The notes under the pieces were generated by a model. It worked only from the letters and a program-made list of their open reading frames with translations, searched no databases and had not been told where the DNA came from. Shown piece after piece: positions 49,957 to 59,631 of a stretch of DNA of 64,000 nt. The position numbers were made by a program, and so were the translations under genes. Origin of the DNA: Oscillospiraceae bacterium (lineage in GTDB: Bacteria > Bacillota > Clostridia > Oscillospirales > Oscillospiraceae); contig SVMG01000007.1 of assembly GCA_015067545.1 (NCBI GenBank), forward strand, positions 37,892 to 101,891, in the 5' to 3' direction. The stretch's first letter is position 1, and every line of letters starts with the position of its first letter.

Positions 49957-50640
49957 TTATGCATTCGGATACAATTTTTCCATTGCGTCATGGGCCGCCG
50001 CCTGTTCGGCACGCTTTTTGCTGCTGCCGGAGCCTACTCCAACAACCTCGCCGTTCAGGGTCAGCTCCACCCGGAACTGCTTATCGTGATCCGGGCCGCT
50101 CTCTCCTACCAAGTTGTAGGAAAGCAACTGGTTTTTCTTCTGTTGTACCAGCTCCTGCAAGGCGGTCTTGTAGTCCGCATTATGGAGCCTGGTCACCGGA
50201 ACATTCACCAAAATAAATTTTTGAATGAACTGCACTGCTGCATCCATACCGCCGTCCAGATAACAGGCTGCGATGACAGATTCCACTGCATCCGCCAAAA
50301 TAGACTCCCGGCCGCGTCCGCCGCCCTGCTCTTCGCCCTTGCCCAGCAGCAGATGCTTGCCCAGCTCCAGGCCATTGGCCACCTTTGCCAGTGTCCTTTC
50401 GCAGACCATATCCGCCCGCATCCGGGTCAATTCTCCCTCCGGACGATCAGGGAAAGTGCGGTACAAATGCTCCGCCACCACCATGCCCAGCACGGAGTCG
50501 CCCAAAAACTCCAGGCGCTCATTACTTTTCAGGCTGTCGTGCCAACGTTCGTTGGCGTAGGACGAATGGGACAGGGCATTTTGAAGCAGGGTAATATTCC
50601 GGAACTGATAGCCAATGGCTTTTTCCAGCTCGTTAATCAT
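49957..50640 (-). CDS. rnc: Ribonuclease III
   Basis: A 227-residue double-strand RNase. The catalytic signature NERLEFLGDSVL (near residue 40) and the second acidic cluster ADAVESVIAACYLDGG form the endonuclease domain; the C-terminal 70 residues are a double-stranded-RNA-binding domain ending SSKKRAEQAAAHDAM. Its start overlaps plsX by eight bases. acpP, which often lies between plsX and rnc, is absent. Confidence 0.96.
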   Translation of the reverse strand: MINELEKAIGYQFRNITLLQNALSHSSYANERWHDSLKSNERLEFLGDSVLGMVVAEHLYRTFPDRPEGELTRMRADMVCERTLAKVANGLELGKHLLLGKGEEQGGGRGRESILADAVESVIAACYLDGGMDAAVQFIQKFILVNVPVTRLHNADYKTALQELVQQKKNQLLSYNLVGESGPDHDKQFRVELTLNGEVVGVGSGSSKKRAEQAAAHDAMEKLYPNA

Positions 50641-51661
50641 TGCCGATCTCCTTTAATGCCGCCAAGCCCTCCTCCAGCTGCTGGGAGAAGCTGTGGCTTG
50701 CTGCTTCCTCCGCCTGGCGGATGGCATTGCGGAATGCCACCGCATCGGAAGAGCCGTGCGCCTTGATAACAGGCTTTTGGATGCCCAGGAACTGGGTTCC
50801 GCCGATCTCCCGGTAATCCAGCAGCTTCTTAAAAGACTTGATATCCTTCATCACCATGGCTGCGGCCAGTTTGCTGATAATGTTCTTTTTGAACATTTTA
50901 GAAACCAGGCTGCCCATAAACATAGCCGTGCCCTCGATGGACTTCAGCAGCACATTGCCGGCAAAACCGTCGCAGACCACCACATCCACAGCGCCCAAAG
51001 GCACATCCCGGGCTTCCACATTGCCGACGAAGTTGATAAGACCCTTATCGGATGCTTGTTTCAGCAGGCAGTAGGCTTCCTTCTGCAGGGGCGTACCCTT
51101 GGATTCCTCCGTGCCGTTGTTCAGCAGGCCCACCCTCGGATTTTCAATGCCGTAGGTAGCCTTGGCGTGCAGGGATCCCACCAAGCCAAACTGGAGCAAG
51201 AATTCCGGTGTGCATTCCGCGTTTGCGCCGCAGTCCAAGATGACCGTCTTGCCGCCGGCCTTATTGGGCATGGCAGGGCCCATGGCCGCACGGCGGATGC
51301 CCTTGACCCGCTTGACGATCAAGGTCGCGCCGGTCAGAAGTGCGCCGGTGCTGCCAGCAGAAATAAAGGCCTCACCCTGCCCTTCTGCAAGCATTTTCAG
51401 GCCAACCACCATGGATGAGCCCGGCTTCTTGCGGATCACATTGGCAGGATCGTCGTGCATATCCACCACATCCTCCGCATTGGCGATCTCCACGCCCTGG
51501 GGAAGTGTGGCAATTCCGTTCTGCTTCAGTACATTCAAAATTTCTTCTCCGCGGCCCACCAGAGTGATCTGGCTTCCGTAGAGCTTTGCCGCTTCGATGG
51601 CACCCAGCACCGGTGCTTGCGGTGCGTGGTCGCCACCCATAGCATCTAAAATGATCTTCAT
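50633..51661 (-). CDS. plsX: Phosphate acyltransferase PlsX
   Basis: A 342-residue enzyme that makes acyl phosphate from acyl-ACP for phospholipid synthesis. MKIILDAMGGDHAP, SAGSTGALLTGA and VVCDGFAGNVLLKS are signatures. Length typical. It starts 17 bases after trmFO. Confidence 0.96.
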   Translation of the reverse strand: MKIILDAMGGDHAPQAPVLGAIEAAKLYGSQITLVGRGEEILNVLKQNGIATLPQGVEIANAEDVVDMHDDPANVIRKKPGSSMVVGLKMLAEGQGEAFISAGSTGALLTGATLIVKRVKGIRRAAMGPAMPNKAGGKTVILDCGANAECTPEFLLQFGLVGSLHAKATYGIENPRVGLLNNGTEESKGTPLQKEAYCLLKQASDKGLINFVGNVEARDVPLGAVDVVVCDGFAGNVLLKSIEGTAMFMGSLVSKMFKKNIISKLAAAMVMKDIKSFKKLLDYREIGGTQFLGIQKPVIKAHGSSDAVAFRNAIRQAEEAASHSFSQQLEEGLAALKEIGND

Positions 51662-51678
51662 ATCCGTTCCTTCTTTCT

Positions 51679-52983
51679 TTACAGCCCCCGGGCGATCAAT
51701 TCGTCGATCACCGCCAGGGAACGGTTGGCAATGGCAAGATTTTTCTCTGCTTTCTTACGGATCCGTTGCTCCAAGGGAGCAATAATGCTGAAATTGATAT
51801 TCATCGGTTGGAAATTCACAACCGACTCGTCACTGATGTAATATCCCAACGCGCCGATGGCGGTGGTTTTGGGGAACTGAGGCATTTCCCGGCCCTGTAT
51901 CTTGGCCGCCATGGCGACAGCGGCCAAATAGCCGGAGGCTGTGGATTCCACATAGCCTTCCACACCGGTCATCTGCCCGGCAAAGGCAACCCGGGGATCG
52001 CGCCGGTCGGCATAATACCGATCCAGCAGCTTGGGCGATTGCAGGAAGGTATTGCGGTGCATCACGCCGTAGCGGACAAATTCCGCATTCGCAAGCGCCG
52101 GGATCATGGAAAATACCCGCTTCTGCTCACCGAACTTCAGATGGGTCTGAAAGCCCACCAGATTGAAGACACTTCCCTCGGCATTATCCTGCCGCAGCTG
52201 CACCACTGCATAGGGCTCTTTGCCCGTGCTGGGATCCGTAAGTCCCACAGGCTTCAGCGGACCGTAACGCAGCGTATCAAAGCCACGGCGGGCCATGACC
52301 TCCACAGGCATACAGCCCTCAAAGACATTTTTATCTTCAAAGCCGTGGACTTCCGCTTCCTCTGCCGATACCAATTCCTTGATGAAGGCTTCGTACTGGT
52401 CCTTATCCATGGCGCAGTTTACATAGTCGGCATTCCCCCGGTCATAGCGGCTCTGCCACCAGGCTTTGGTCATGTCGATGGACTCAGCCGTCACCAACGG
52501 TGCTGCCGCATCGAAGAAATGCAGATAATCCTGGCCAAAGTATGTGCCGATAGCCTCGCTCATGGCATCGGAGGTCAGCGGGCCGGTGGCGATGATCACC
52601 GGACCTTCCGGAACTTGTGTGATCTCTTCATCGATCACCGTGATATTGGGATGATTCCGGATCTTCTCCGTAACCAGCGCCGCAAAACCGCCCCGGTCAA
52701 CTGCCAGGCATCCACCTGCTTCTACCCTGGTAGTCTCTGCGCACTGCATGATCAGGCTTCCGCAGCGGCGCAGCTCCTCCTTCAGAAGGCCAACCGCATT
52801 TTCCAGTCTGTCTCCCCGAAAGGAATTGGAGCACACCAATTCGGCGAAATCCGCGCTATGGTGAGCCGGAGACATCTTCTTGGGTTTCATTTCATAAAGC
52901 TCCACCGAGATGCCCCGCTGGGCCAGCTGCCAGGCTGCTTCGCAGCCGGCCAGACCTGCGCCAATGACTTTCACTACGCTCAT
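51679..52983 (-). CDS. trmFO: Folate-dependent tRNA (m5U54) methyltransferase TrmFO
   Basis: A 434-residue flavoprotein that methylates U54 of tRNA using methylene-tetrahydrofolate. FAD site GAGLAGCEAAWQLA near the start, then HHSADFAELVCSNSFRGD and GVEGYVESTASGYLAA. It overlaps topA by four bases; the topA–trmFO order is conserved in Firmicutes. Confidence 0.96.
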   Translation of the reverse strand: MSVVKVIGAGLAGCEAAWQLAQRGISVELYEMKPKKMSPAHHSADFAELVCSNSFRGDRLENAVGLLKEELRRCGSLIMQCAETTRVEAGGCLAVDRGGFAALVTEKIRNHPNITVIDEEITQVPEGPVIIATGPLTSDAMSEAIGTYFGQDYLHFFDAAAPLVTAESIDMTKAWWQSRYDRGNADYVNCAMDKDQYEAFIKELVSAEEAEVHGFEDKNVFEGCMPVEVMARRGFDTLRYGPLKPVGLTDPSTGKEPYAVVQLRQDNAEGSVFNLVGFQTHLKFGEQKRVFSMIPALANAEFVRYGVMHRNTFLQSPKLLDRYYADRRDPRVAFAGQMTGVEGYVESTASGYLAAVAMAAKIQGREMPQFPKTTAIGALGYYISDESVVNFQPMNINFSIIAPLEQRIRKKAEKNLAIANRSLAVIDELIARGL

Positions 52984-55169
52984 TTGCTTGCCTCTTTCTT
53001 TTTCGTGGACTTCTTTGTGGTCTTCTTGGCTTTCTTTTCTTCGGATTCCTTGGAATCCGCTTTTTTATAGTATCCGCGTTTGTCTTCCGGCAGGAAATGC
53101 TCGCACTTTTCGTTGATACAGAAGGGCTTCATACGGCCACGGCCGGACTTTTTGAACAGAGTCTGTCCGCAACCGGGGCAATCCAGCTCCGTGGGAACGT
53201 CCCAGCTCATAAAGCCGCACTGCGCACCCTTTTCGCAGGCATAGTAGGGATAGCCCCGCTTGGATTTCCGCTTGAGGATCGTGCCGCCGCACTTGGGACA
53301 GCGACCGGGCATTTTCTCCACCAAGGGCTTGGTATTTTTACACTCCGGATAGCCGGGGCAGGCCAGGAATTTACCGAAACGGCCATCCTTGATCACCATT
53401 TTTCTGCCGCAAACCTCGCAGATTTCCTCGGTCTCCTCCTCCGGCACTTTCAGACGGATGCCCTGGAGTGCTTCCTCAGCATCCACAAGCTCCTTTTGGA
53501 AGCCCTGGTAGAATTCACCCAGCACCTCTTTCCACTTTCGGGTACCGGCTTCCACATCGTCCAGCTTGGTTTCCATATTGGCAGTGAATTCCACATCAAT
53601 GATGTCGTTGAAGCGATCCATCATCAATCCATTGACCACCTCGCCCAAGGGGGTGGGTGCAAGACGCTTGTCGGTCTTCAGCACATACTCCCGATCCTGG
53701 ATGGTGGAAACGATGGATGCATAGGTGGAAGGACGGCCAACGCCCTTTTCTTCCATGGCCTTGACCAGAGTTGCCTCGGTATAGCGGGCCGGAGGTTGGG
53801 TGAAATGCTGTTCCTTCTCAATTTTTGTTGCATTGGCGGTATCGCCCACCTGCAGATCCGGCAAGGGAGAACCTGTGGCCTCGTCCTCATCATCCCGTCC
53901 TTCCTCATAAACCGCAATGAAGCCTGCGAATTTCAGACTTTGATTGGTGCTTCGGAATATATGGCCGGCGCATTCGGTGTCGATGGCCACCGTATCATAC
54001 ACTGCATTTGCCATCTGAGATGCCAGAAAACGGCTCCAGATCAGCTTGTACAGCTTATACTGCTCCTTTGTCAGGCTGCTTTTGATACGCTCCGGATCCA
54101 GCTCCACATGGGTGGGGCGGATGGCTTCGTGGGCATCCTGCGCACCGGACTTGGTTTTAAACACATGGTGTTTTCCGTAGTAATATTCCTTGCCGTAGCG
54201 GTGCTTGATGAAATCCGCAGCGGCTGCCATGGCCTCGTCGGAAAGACGCAGTGAGTCGGTACGCATATAAGTGATCAGACCGGTGGTGCCTTCTCCTTCC
54301 ACATCCACGCCTTCATACAACTGCTGGGCGATGGACATGGTACGCTTCGGGGTCATGTTCAGCTTCCGGGATGCCTCCTGCTGTAAAGTAGAAGTGGTAA
54401 ACGGAGGCGCTGCGCTGCGCTTTTTGTCCGCGCGCTTAACATTGGTGACCGCAAAGGTCTTGCCGGTAATATCCGCAATGATCGCCTGTACCTGCTGCTC
54501 GTTCTCCAGTTCCTTTTTCTTGGCATCGCCAAAATAGCGAGCCACAAAAGAACCGGGCTTACCCACAAGATTCAAGGTCACATCCAGTGACCAGTATTCC
54601 TTGGGAATAAAGGCGCGGATCTCATTTTCCCGATCCACCACCAGCCGGGTAGCTACGCTCTGCACCCTTCCTGCAGACAGGCCGCGCCGTACCTTTTTCC
54701 ACAGCAGAGGAGAAAGCTGATAACCCACGATACGGTCCAGAATTCGACGGGCCTGCTGGGCATCCACCAGGTCGTAGTCAATATCTCTGGGAGCTGCGAT
54801 GGATTCGCGCACCACTTTTTGCGTGATCTCGTTAAAGGTCACACGCCGCGCCTTATCATCTGGCAGCTGCAGAAGCTCCTTCAGATGCCAGGAGATGGCT
54901 TCGCCCTCCCGGTCCGGGTCGGTTGCAAGATACACGGTATCTGCCTGGGCAGCTGCCTTTTTCAGTTCCTTGATCAGATCCTCTTTGCCGGACACAGGCA
55001 AATATTTCGGTGTAAAGTCGTGTTCCAAATCTACGCCCATGGTGCTCTTGGGCAGATCCCGTAAATGACCCATGCTGGCCTTTACGGCATAATCCGGCCC
55101 CAGGTATTTGCCGATGGTCTTAGCCTTGGAAGGCGACTCTACGATTACAAGATTGGATGGTGTTGCCAT
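52980..55169 (-). CDS. topA: DNA topoisomerase I
   Basis: A 729-residue type IA topoisomerase that relaxes negative supercoils. TOPRIM VESPSKAKTIGKYLG (residues 9-23) and DPDREGEAI, then the catalytic Tyr in GLITYMRTDS near residue 300. Three Cys4 zinc ribbons (CEVCGRK, CPKCGG, CPGCGQ) and a Lys-rich tail close the protein. GGAG before ATG 55169. Confidence 0.96.
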   Translation of the reverse strand: MATPSNLVIVESPSKAKTIGKYLGPDYAVKASMGHLRDLPKSTMGVDLEHDFTPKYLPVSGKEDLIKELKKAAAQADTVYLATDPDREGEAISWHLKELLQLPDDKARRVTFNEITQKVVRESIAAPRDIDYDLVDAQQARRILDRIVGYQLSPLLWKKVRRGLSAGRVQSVATRLVVDRENEIRAFIPKEYWSLDVTLNLVGKPGSFVARYFGDAKKKELENEQQVQAIIADITGKTFAVTNVKRADKKRSAAPPFTTSTLQQEASRKLNMTPKRTMSIAQQLYEGVDVEGEGTTGLITYMRTDSLRLSDEAMAAAADFIKHRYGKEYYYGKHHVFKTKSGAQDAHEAIRPTHVELDPERIKSSLTKEQYKLYKLIWSRFLASQMANAVYDTVAIDTECAGHIFRSTNQSLKFAGFIAVYEEGRDDEDEATGSPLPDLQVGDTANATKIEKEQHFTQPPARYTEATLVKAMEEKGVGRPSTYASIVSTIQDREYVLKTDKRLAPTPLGEVVNGLMMDRFNDIIDVEFTANMETKLDDVEAGTRKWKEVLGEFYQGFQKELVDAEEALQGIRLKVPEEETEEICEVCGRKMVIKDGRFGKFLACPGYPECKNTKPLVEKMPGRCPKCGGTILKRKSKRGYPYYACEKGAQCGFMSWDVPTELDCPGCGQTLFKKSGRGRMKPFCINEKCEHFLPEDKRGYYKKADSKESEEKKAKKTTKKSTKKKEASK

Positions 55170-55187
55170 ACAGTTGCTCCATTTCCA

Positions 55188-56405
55188 TTATTTTAAGGTG
55201 ACCCGCTTGCCGGGAAGCAGCGCAACAATGCCGCGAATTTGCAGCATGGTAAGCATGCCCAGCACCTTGCCCGCCGGCAATCCGCTTTCGGCGATCAGGT
55301 CATCTACAAGGGTCTCTCCCTTACGAAGAGGCTGCAGCAGTTGCTTTTCCTCCGCAGAAAGATCCTGCAGGTCACTATAAGATTTCTTTTGCCCATTGTC
55401 AATGGGTTTTTTCTCCTTTTTTCTGTCGAACAAGGATTTCTTTGCAGGCGTTTCCGGCTTTTGCGCTACCTTTGCGGGTGTTTTTTCCTGTTCGGTTAAG
55501 AAGAGGGGTTCTCCGTTTTCCTTGCGGATCTTGTCCGGATAGAGGGCTGCATATTCGCTGACTACATCCCAGCCGCAGCTGACGGCGATGGCGCCGTCGC
55601 GTAAAAGCGCATTGCTTCCATGGAACGTAGGTACATCGATATTCCCGGGCACAACGAACACATCCCTGCCCTGGTCTGCCGCCTCCCGCGCTGTGATTAA
55701 AGAACCGCTTTTATAGGGCGCTTCCACCACCAGCACGCCATTGCTCAAGCCGCTGATGATCCGGTTGCGCTTGGGAAAATTCCATTTATACGGTGGCGTT
55801 TTCGGTGGAAACTCGGAGATCAAACAGCCGTTTTTCTCCGTATCCCGATACAAGGATCGGTGCATAGGAGGATAAACTACATCCACACCGCAGCCCAACA
55901 CGCCGACTACCATGCCTCCGGCTGTAAGTGCGCCTACCATGGCGCTGCCGTCATTGCCCTCAGCAAGTCCGGATACCAAAATACCTCCGCATTTGGCGAT
56001 CTGATAGCCCATCTTCTTGGAGGTGGTCAGTCCGTAGGCAGATGCCTTGCGTGTGCCCACCACTCCGATAACCGGACTGCTGTCCAGTCCGGTAAGATTG
56101 CCCTTATAATATAGTACCAGCGGCGGATCTGCAATATTCTTCAACCGGGCAGGATACGCCCCATCATGGAAGGTGCAGATCTGGATCCCCTTTTCCACGC
56201 AGTCGTCCAAAATTTCCCTGGCTTGGGTCAGATTTTTGTCATCCAGTGCCTCCGCTGCAGCCTGTGTCATGCCTGTTACATTGGAAAAGCCAGCTTTTTC
56301 GCCATAGAAAATCTCTTCCGGATCTCCAAATGCCTCCAAAACGGCAATTTTCTGCCGATCGCTGAGCTCCGGCCTTGTCGCAAGCCATATCCAGTGAATA
56401 AGCAT
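55188..56405 (-). CDS. dprA: DNA-processing protein DprA
   Basis: A 405-residue protein that loads RecA on incoming single-stranded DNA during transformation. The Rossmann-like core has GVVGTRKASAYG, SGLAEGNDGSAM and VLGCGVDVVYPP; a C-terminal winged-helix domain follows a linker rich in Lys, Pro and Glu. Preceded by AGAAGG. It is next to topA as in many Firmicutes. Confidence 0.93.
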   Translation of the reverse strand: MLIHWIWLATRPELSDRQKIAVLEAFGDPEEIFYGEKAGFSNVTGMTQAAAEALDDKNLTQAREILDDCVEKGIQICTFHDGAYPARLKNIADPPLVLYYKGNLTGLDSSPVIGVVGTRKASAYGLTTSKKMGYQIAKCGGILVSGLAEGNDGSAMVGALTAGGMVVGVLGCGVDVVYPPMHRSLYRDTEKNGCLISEFPPKTPPYKWNFPKRNRIISGLSNGVLVVEAPYKSGSLITAREAADQGRDVFVVPGNIDVPTFHGSNALLRDGAIAVSCGWDVVSEYAALYPDKIRKENGEPLFLTEQEKTPAKVAQKPETPAKKSLFDRKKEKKPIDNGQKKSYSDLQDLSAEEKQLLQPLRKGETLVDDLIAESGLPAGKVLGMLTMLQIRGIVALLPGKRVTLK

Positions 56406-56426
56406 GTCTTTAACCTTCTATCTCTG

Positions 56427-57176
56427 TCAGTTTCTCATTTGCCACATGACGATCGTTGCCGCTACCGCCGCATTCAGTGACTCACAGTGGGCATTCATGG
56501 GGATGATCAGCTGCTCATCCGCCTGTTCCAGAATTTCCTGTCGCACGCCCCTGCCTTCGCTCCCAATCACCACAGCCATCTCGGAAAGCTTCGCCCTGCG
56601 AATATCCTGTGCCTGGTCGGACAAGGCGGTGACCGCCACGCGGATGCCTGCATCCGCACACTTCACTCTCACCTGCTCCCAGGCAGCCTGTACAGGCTGA
56701 ACGCGAAATACCGCGCCCATGGATGCGCGAACTGTTTTGTGGCTGTAGGGATCTGCACAGCCCTCCATAAGCACCACCGGCACATCAAGAGCATCCGCTG
56801 TGCGTAAGATCGTACCCAAATTGCCGGGATCCTGGATCCCATCCAGCAAAAGCATTCCGGCTGTGGGTGCAAACTCCTTGCATTGGGGCAGGCGGCACAA
56901 AAACAGCGCGCCCTGGGGCGTCTCCATGGGAGAGATGGATTCCATCACATCCCCAGGCACACGCACAACATTTACCCGTGCCGGGACATCCGCTTCTACG
57001 CCATCGGCCAAAATGACCGTTTCCAGGCCAGGAAAAAACCGTACTGCCTCAGCAAGCAGCTTTGTGCCGTCCGCCACAAAAAGTCCTGCATTTTCCCGCT
57101 CCTTTTTGGATGTCAGCAACCGCCGCACCTGTTGAAGGAAGGGATTTTTCCGGGAAGTGATCCTTGTTTCCATCAT
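56427..57176 (-). CDS. SpoU/TrmH-family RNA methyltransferase
   Basis: A 249-residue SPOUT enzyme. Motifs DPGNLGTILRTADALD, VIGSEGRGV and IPMNAHCESLNAAVA build the knotted SAM site; an N-terminal L30e-like domain begins SRKNPFLQQVRRLLTSK. It is of the TsnR/YsgA type, and its rRNA or tRNA target is unknown. It overlaps the KtrA gene by four bases. Different from RlmB at 9045. Confidence 0.9.
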   Translation of the reverse strand: MMETRITSRKNPFLQQVRRLLTSKKERENAGLFVADGTKLLAEAVRFFPGLETVILADGVEADVPARVNVVRVPGDVMESISPMETPQGALFLCRLPQCKEFAPTAGMLLLDGIQDPGNLGTILRTADALDVPVVLMEGCADPYSHKTVRASMGAVFRVQPVQAAWEQVRVKCADAGIRVAVTALSDQAQDIRRAKLSEMAVVIGSEGRGVRQEILEQADEQLIIPMNAHCESLNAAVAATIVMWQMRN

Positions 57177-57820
57177 AGCTTCTGAACCGTGTTTAGCGCC
57201 TTGGTGTCACCCAAGACAACCACGATATCTCCGCTTTGGAATGTAAACTCTGCCGCGGGCGAAACGTCTATTTGACCGTCCCGGCGCACCGCCAGAATGT
57301 TCACACCCAGCTTGGCACGGACATTCAATTCCTTCAGGTTCTTGCCCTCCCAGCTCTTGGGGGTAGGCAATTCAATGATGCTGTAATCTTCGGAAAGCTC
57401 AATATAATCCAGCAAATTGGGCGAGGACAGGCTCTTGGCCAATCTGGCTGCATTTTCCTGCTCCGGGATCACCACGCGATTTGCTCCCAGCTTTTCCAAG
57501 ACCCGGCGATGCACATCATCGTGTGCCTTGCACACCAAATACGGCACGCCCAGCTCCTTCATATTCATGGTCGCCAGCACAGAAGCTGCCAGATCGTCGC
57601 CAATAGCCACCACGGCGCAGTCAAATTCGCCCACGCCCAGCATCCGCAGCACTTCCTTATCCCGGCTGTCCGCCACAGCCGCATGGGTCACATCCGCAGA
57701 GATCTGCTGGACCAGCTCGCTTTTCACATCAATGGCCAAAACCTCACAGCCACAGCGGTACAGCTGCCGGGCAACCTCGCTGCCGAATCTGCCCAGACCA
57801 ACAACAACATAGGATCTCAT
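57173..57820 (-). CDS. Potassium uptake regulatory protein KtrA/TrkA
   Basis: A 215-residue cytoplasmic gating subunit. The RCK nucleotide-binding fold opens VVGLGRFGSEVARQLYRCG with the acidic end AIDVK, and a TrkA-C domain occupies residues about 140-215. With the KtrB gene just upstream it forms a potassium uptake system regulated by ATP/ADP or NAD(H). The gap to that gene is ten bases. Confidence 0.94.
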   Translation of the reverse strand: MRSYVVVGLGRFGSEVARQLYRCGCEVLAIDVKSELVQQISADVTHAAVADSRDKEVLRMLGVGEFDCAVVAIGDDLAASVLATMNMKELGVPYLVCKAHDDVHRRVLEKLGANRVVIPEQENAARLAKSLSSPNLLDYIELSEDYSIIELPTPKSWEGKNLKELNVRAKLGVNILAVRRDGQIDVSPAAEFTFQSGDIVVVLGDTKALNTVQKL

Positions 57821-57830
57821 ACTTTTCCTC

Positions 57831-59195
57831 CTATCCGATCAAAAGATTGGTGTTTGCATAGCGGAAGCGCTCCTGGGCCTGGCTGCCCATCAGGAAACCG
57901 AGGCTCAGCGTCAGAACACCTACCCGCCCAAAATACATATATACAATGATCAATATTTGCGCCGGCACGCTCAGGCTCGTAGTCACGCCGGTGGTAAGGC
58001 CCACGGTCGCCAAAGCAGAAACCGCTTCATATAAAGCATCTGTAAAGCCGATGGGAGAGGTGGCGCTAATAAACAATCCACCAAAAATCGCCAGGCCTAC
58101 TACAATGCTCACAATGGTCATGGCATCCAGCACCTGGTTATTGGGCACGGAATGCTTAAAAACGCACACACTGCCCTTGCCCCGGAGCCGGGACCAGATA
58201 AACAGCAGCAGGACCATCATGGTCACCGTCTTGACACCGCCGGCGGTAGAACCGGAAGAACCGCCAATGAGCATCAACACCATGCTCCATGCCTTGCTGC
58301 CATCCGTCAGGCTTCCCTGTCCAAGGGCATCGAAGCCAGCAGTACGCACCGTCACGGACTGAAACAGGCCGCCTAACAGCTTGTCATACCAGGGCATATC
58401 GCCCAATGTGGCAGGATTGTTCCATTCCAACACGCAAAAGCCTGCCATGCCGCCGACCAACAAAACCGCTGTCATCAGCAGAACCAGTCTGGTATAGACA
58501 GAAAACTTTTTCCAGCTGTGGATTCGGATTACCTCTTCCCAAACGAAGAAGCCCAAACCGCCAATAACCACCAGCGATCCCAAGGTAAGCAATACCACCG
58601 GGTCAGACTGAAACAGTGTCAAACTGCTGCCCGCTTTCAAAGAGCCAAAAATATCAAAACCGGCATTGCAGAACGCGGAAACAGAATGGAAAAACCCCCA
58701 TTTGATGGCCTGTCCCGGGCCGTACTGAGGCCAGAAATGACTCGCCAGGATCACCGCGCCGGTCAGCTGAACCAACAGGCTTCCAAAGATCACGATCTTC
58801 TGCAGCCGCACAACACTTGCCATGTCATTGACACTCAGTGCCTGGGCCATCACCATTCGCTGGCGTAAACCCACGCGCCTGCGCAGCAGGAAGATCACAA
58901 GAGATGCCGCAGACATAAAGCCCAGTCCACCGATCTCGATCAGGCAGATGATCACCGTCTGCCCCAGGCCGCTCCATTGTGTCCAGGTATCAAACATCAC
59001 AAGTCCGGTCACGCAGGTGGCAGAGGTGGCCGTGAACAGTGCCGGCAAGAATCCCGGGGAAACTCCGTCCCTGGAGGCAGCGGGCAGTGATAAAATAAAC
59101 GCACCCAGGAGTATGAGCCCGGCAAATACCAATGCAATAATTTGGGTAGGCGCAAGGCGCATTTTCCACTTATTAAAGAGGTCTTTCTTTGCCAT
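57831..59195 (-). CDS. Potassium uptake membrane protein KtrB/TrkH
   Basis: A 454-residue channel-like protein with about eight to ten membrane segments and four pore-loop motifs (ATCVTGL, CNAGFD, RTAGFD, ATVGLTTG), typical of the TrkH/KtrB family. Size matches KtrB. ATG 59195 (MAKKDLFNKWKM) was taken because GAGGATGGGATCT precedes it; two upstream in-frame starts have no well-spaced site. Confidence 0.93.
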   Translation of the reverse strand: MAKKDLFNKWKMRLAPTQIIALVFAGLILLGAFILSLPAASRDGVSPGFLPALFTATSATCVTGLVMFDTWTQWSGLGQTVIICLIEIGGLGFMSAASLVIFLLRRRVGLRQRMVMAQALSVNDMASVVRLQKIVIFGSLLVQLTGAVILASHFWPQYGPGQAIKWGFFHSVSAFCNAGFDIFGSLKAGSSLTLFQSDPVVLLTLGSLVVIGGLGFFVWEEVIRIHSWKKFSVYTRLVLLMTAVLLVGGMAGFCVLEWNNPATLGDMPWYDKLLGGLFQSVTVRTAGFDALGQGSLTDGSKAWSMVLMLIGGSSGSTAGGVKTVTMMVLLLFIWSRLRGKGSVCVFKHSVPNNQVLDAMTIVSIVVGLAIFGGLFISATSPIGFTDALYEAVSALATVGLTTGVTTSLSVPAQILIIVYMYFGRVGVLTLSLGFLMGSQAQERFRYANTNLLIG

Positions 59196-59241
59196 AGATC
59201 CCATCCTCTCCAAAATGCAAACACTTCTAAGCATTGCATAT

Positions 59242-59269
59242 ATTATACCAATTTCCCTTTTATTTTCAA
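59242..59269 (-). promoter_or_regulatory. Promoter of the ktrB–rnc operon
   Basis: Minus strand TTGAAA (59264-59269), 16-base spacer, extended TGGTATAAT (-10 at 59242-59247). Genes from 59195 down to 49957 follow with gaps of at most 21 bases. Confidence 0.75.
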
Positions 59270-59308
59270 GTCCCTATTTAATGTATGCGAAATTTGTAAA
59301 AAAACATA

Positions 59309-59337
59309 TTGACAGACTGCACATTCGGTGCTAGAAT
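59309..59337 (+). promoter_or_regulatory. Promoter of the lysine-riboswitch transcript
   Basis: TTGACA (59309-59314), 17-base spacer, TAGAAT (59332-59337). Confidence 0.88.
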
Positions 59338-59349
59338 GTGGAAAACTGA

Positions 59350-59520
59350 ATCGCTTGATAGAGGCGCGGTACGCATCAGTACCCATCAGCAAGGCCAGGC
59401 AGCCGCTGTTGGGGAAAGGGAAGACCGCCGAAGTGGGAAGAACGCCTGAATTCTTTCTGCTGGGTCGGCAGAGAACATCTGCCGGACTGTCACAAACGTT
59501 TGTGGAGTGCTATCGATGGC
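59350..59520 (+). ncRNA. Lysine riboswitch (L box)
   Basis: The stretch GATAGAGGCGCGG opens a five-way-junction RNA whose closing stem pairs GATAG (59357-59361) with CTATC (59510-59514). L-box marks are GGGGAAAGGG, CGCCGAAGTGG and TGCTGGGTCGGCAG. A terminator follows at 59560-59590, so lysine binding should stop transcription before the importer genes. With its promoter and terminator it fills the gap between ktrB and 59632. Confidence 0.88.
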
Positions 59521-59559
59521 TGTTTTGACTCTTTCTTTTGGATTGACGACTGACATTCA

Positions 59560-59590
59560 CGGATTGCTTTACAGGCGATCCGGTTTTTTA
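59560..59590 (+). terminator. Riboswitch-controlled terminator
   Basis: Stem CGGATTGC / GCGATCCG (one G-T pair) with a seven-base loop followed by seven T, 46 bases before the first importer gene. Confidence 0.85.
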
Positions 59591-59631
59591 TTTTGTAAGG
59601 CGAAAAGCCAAAAAGAAAGGAAGTAAAAATT

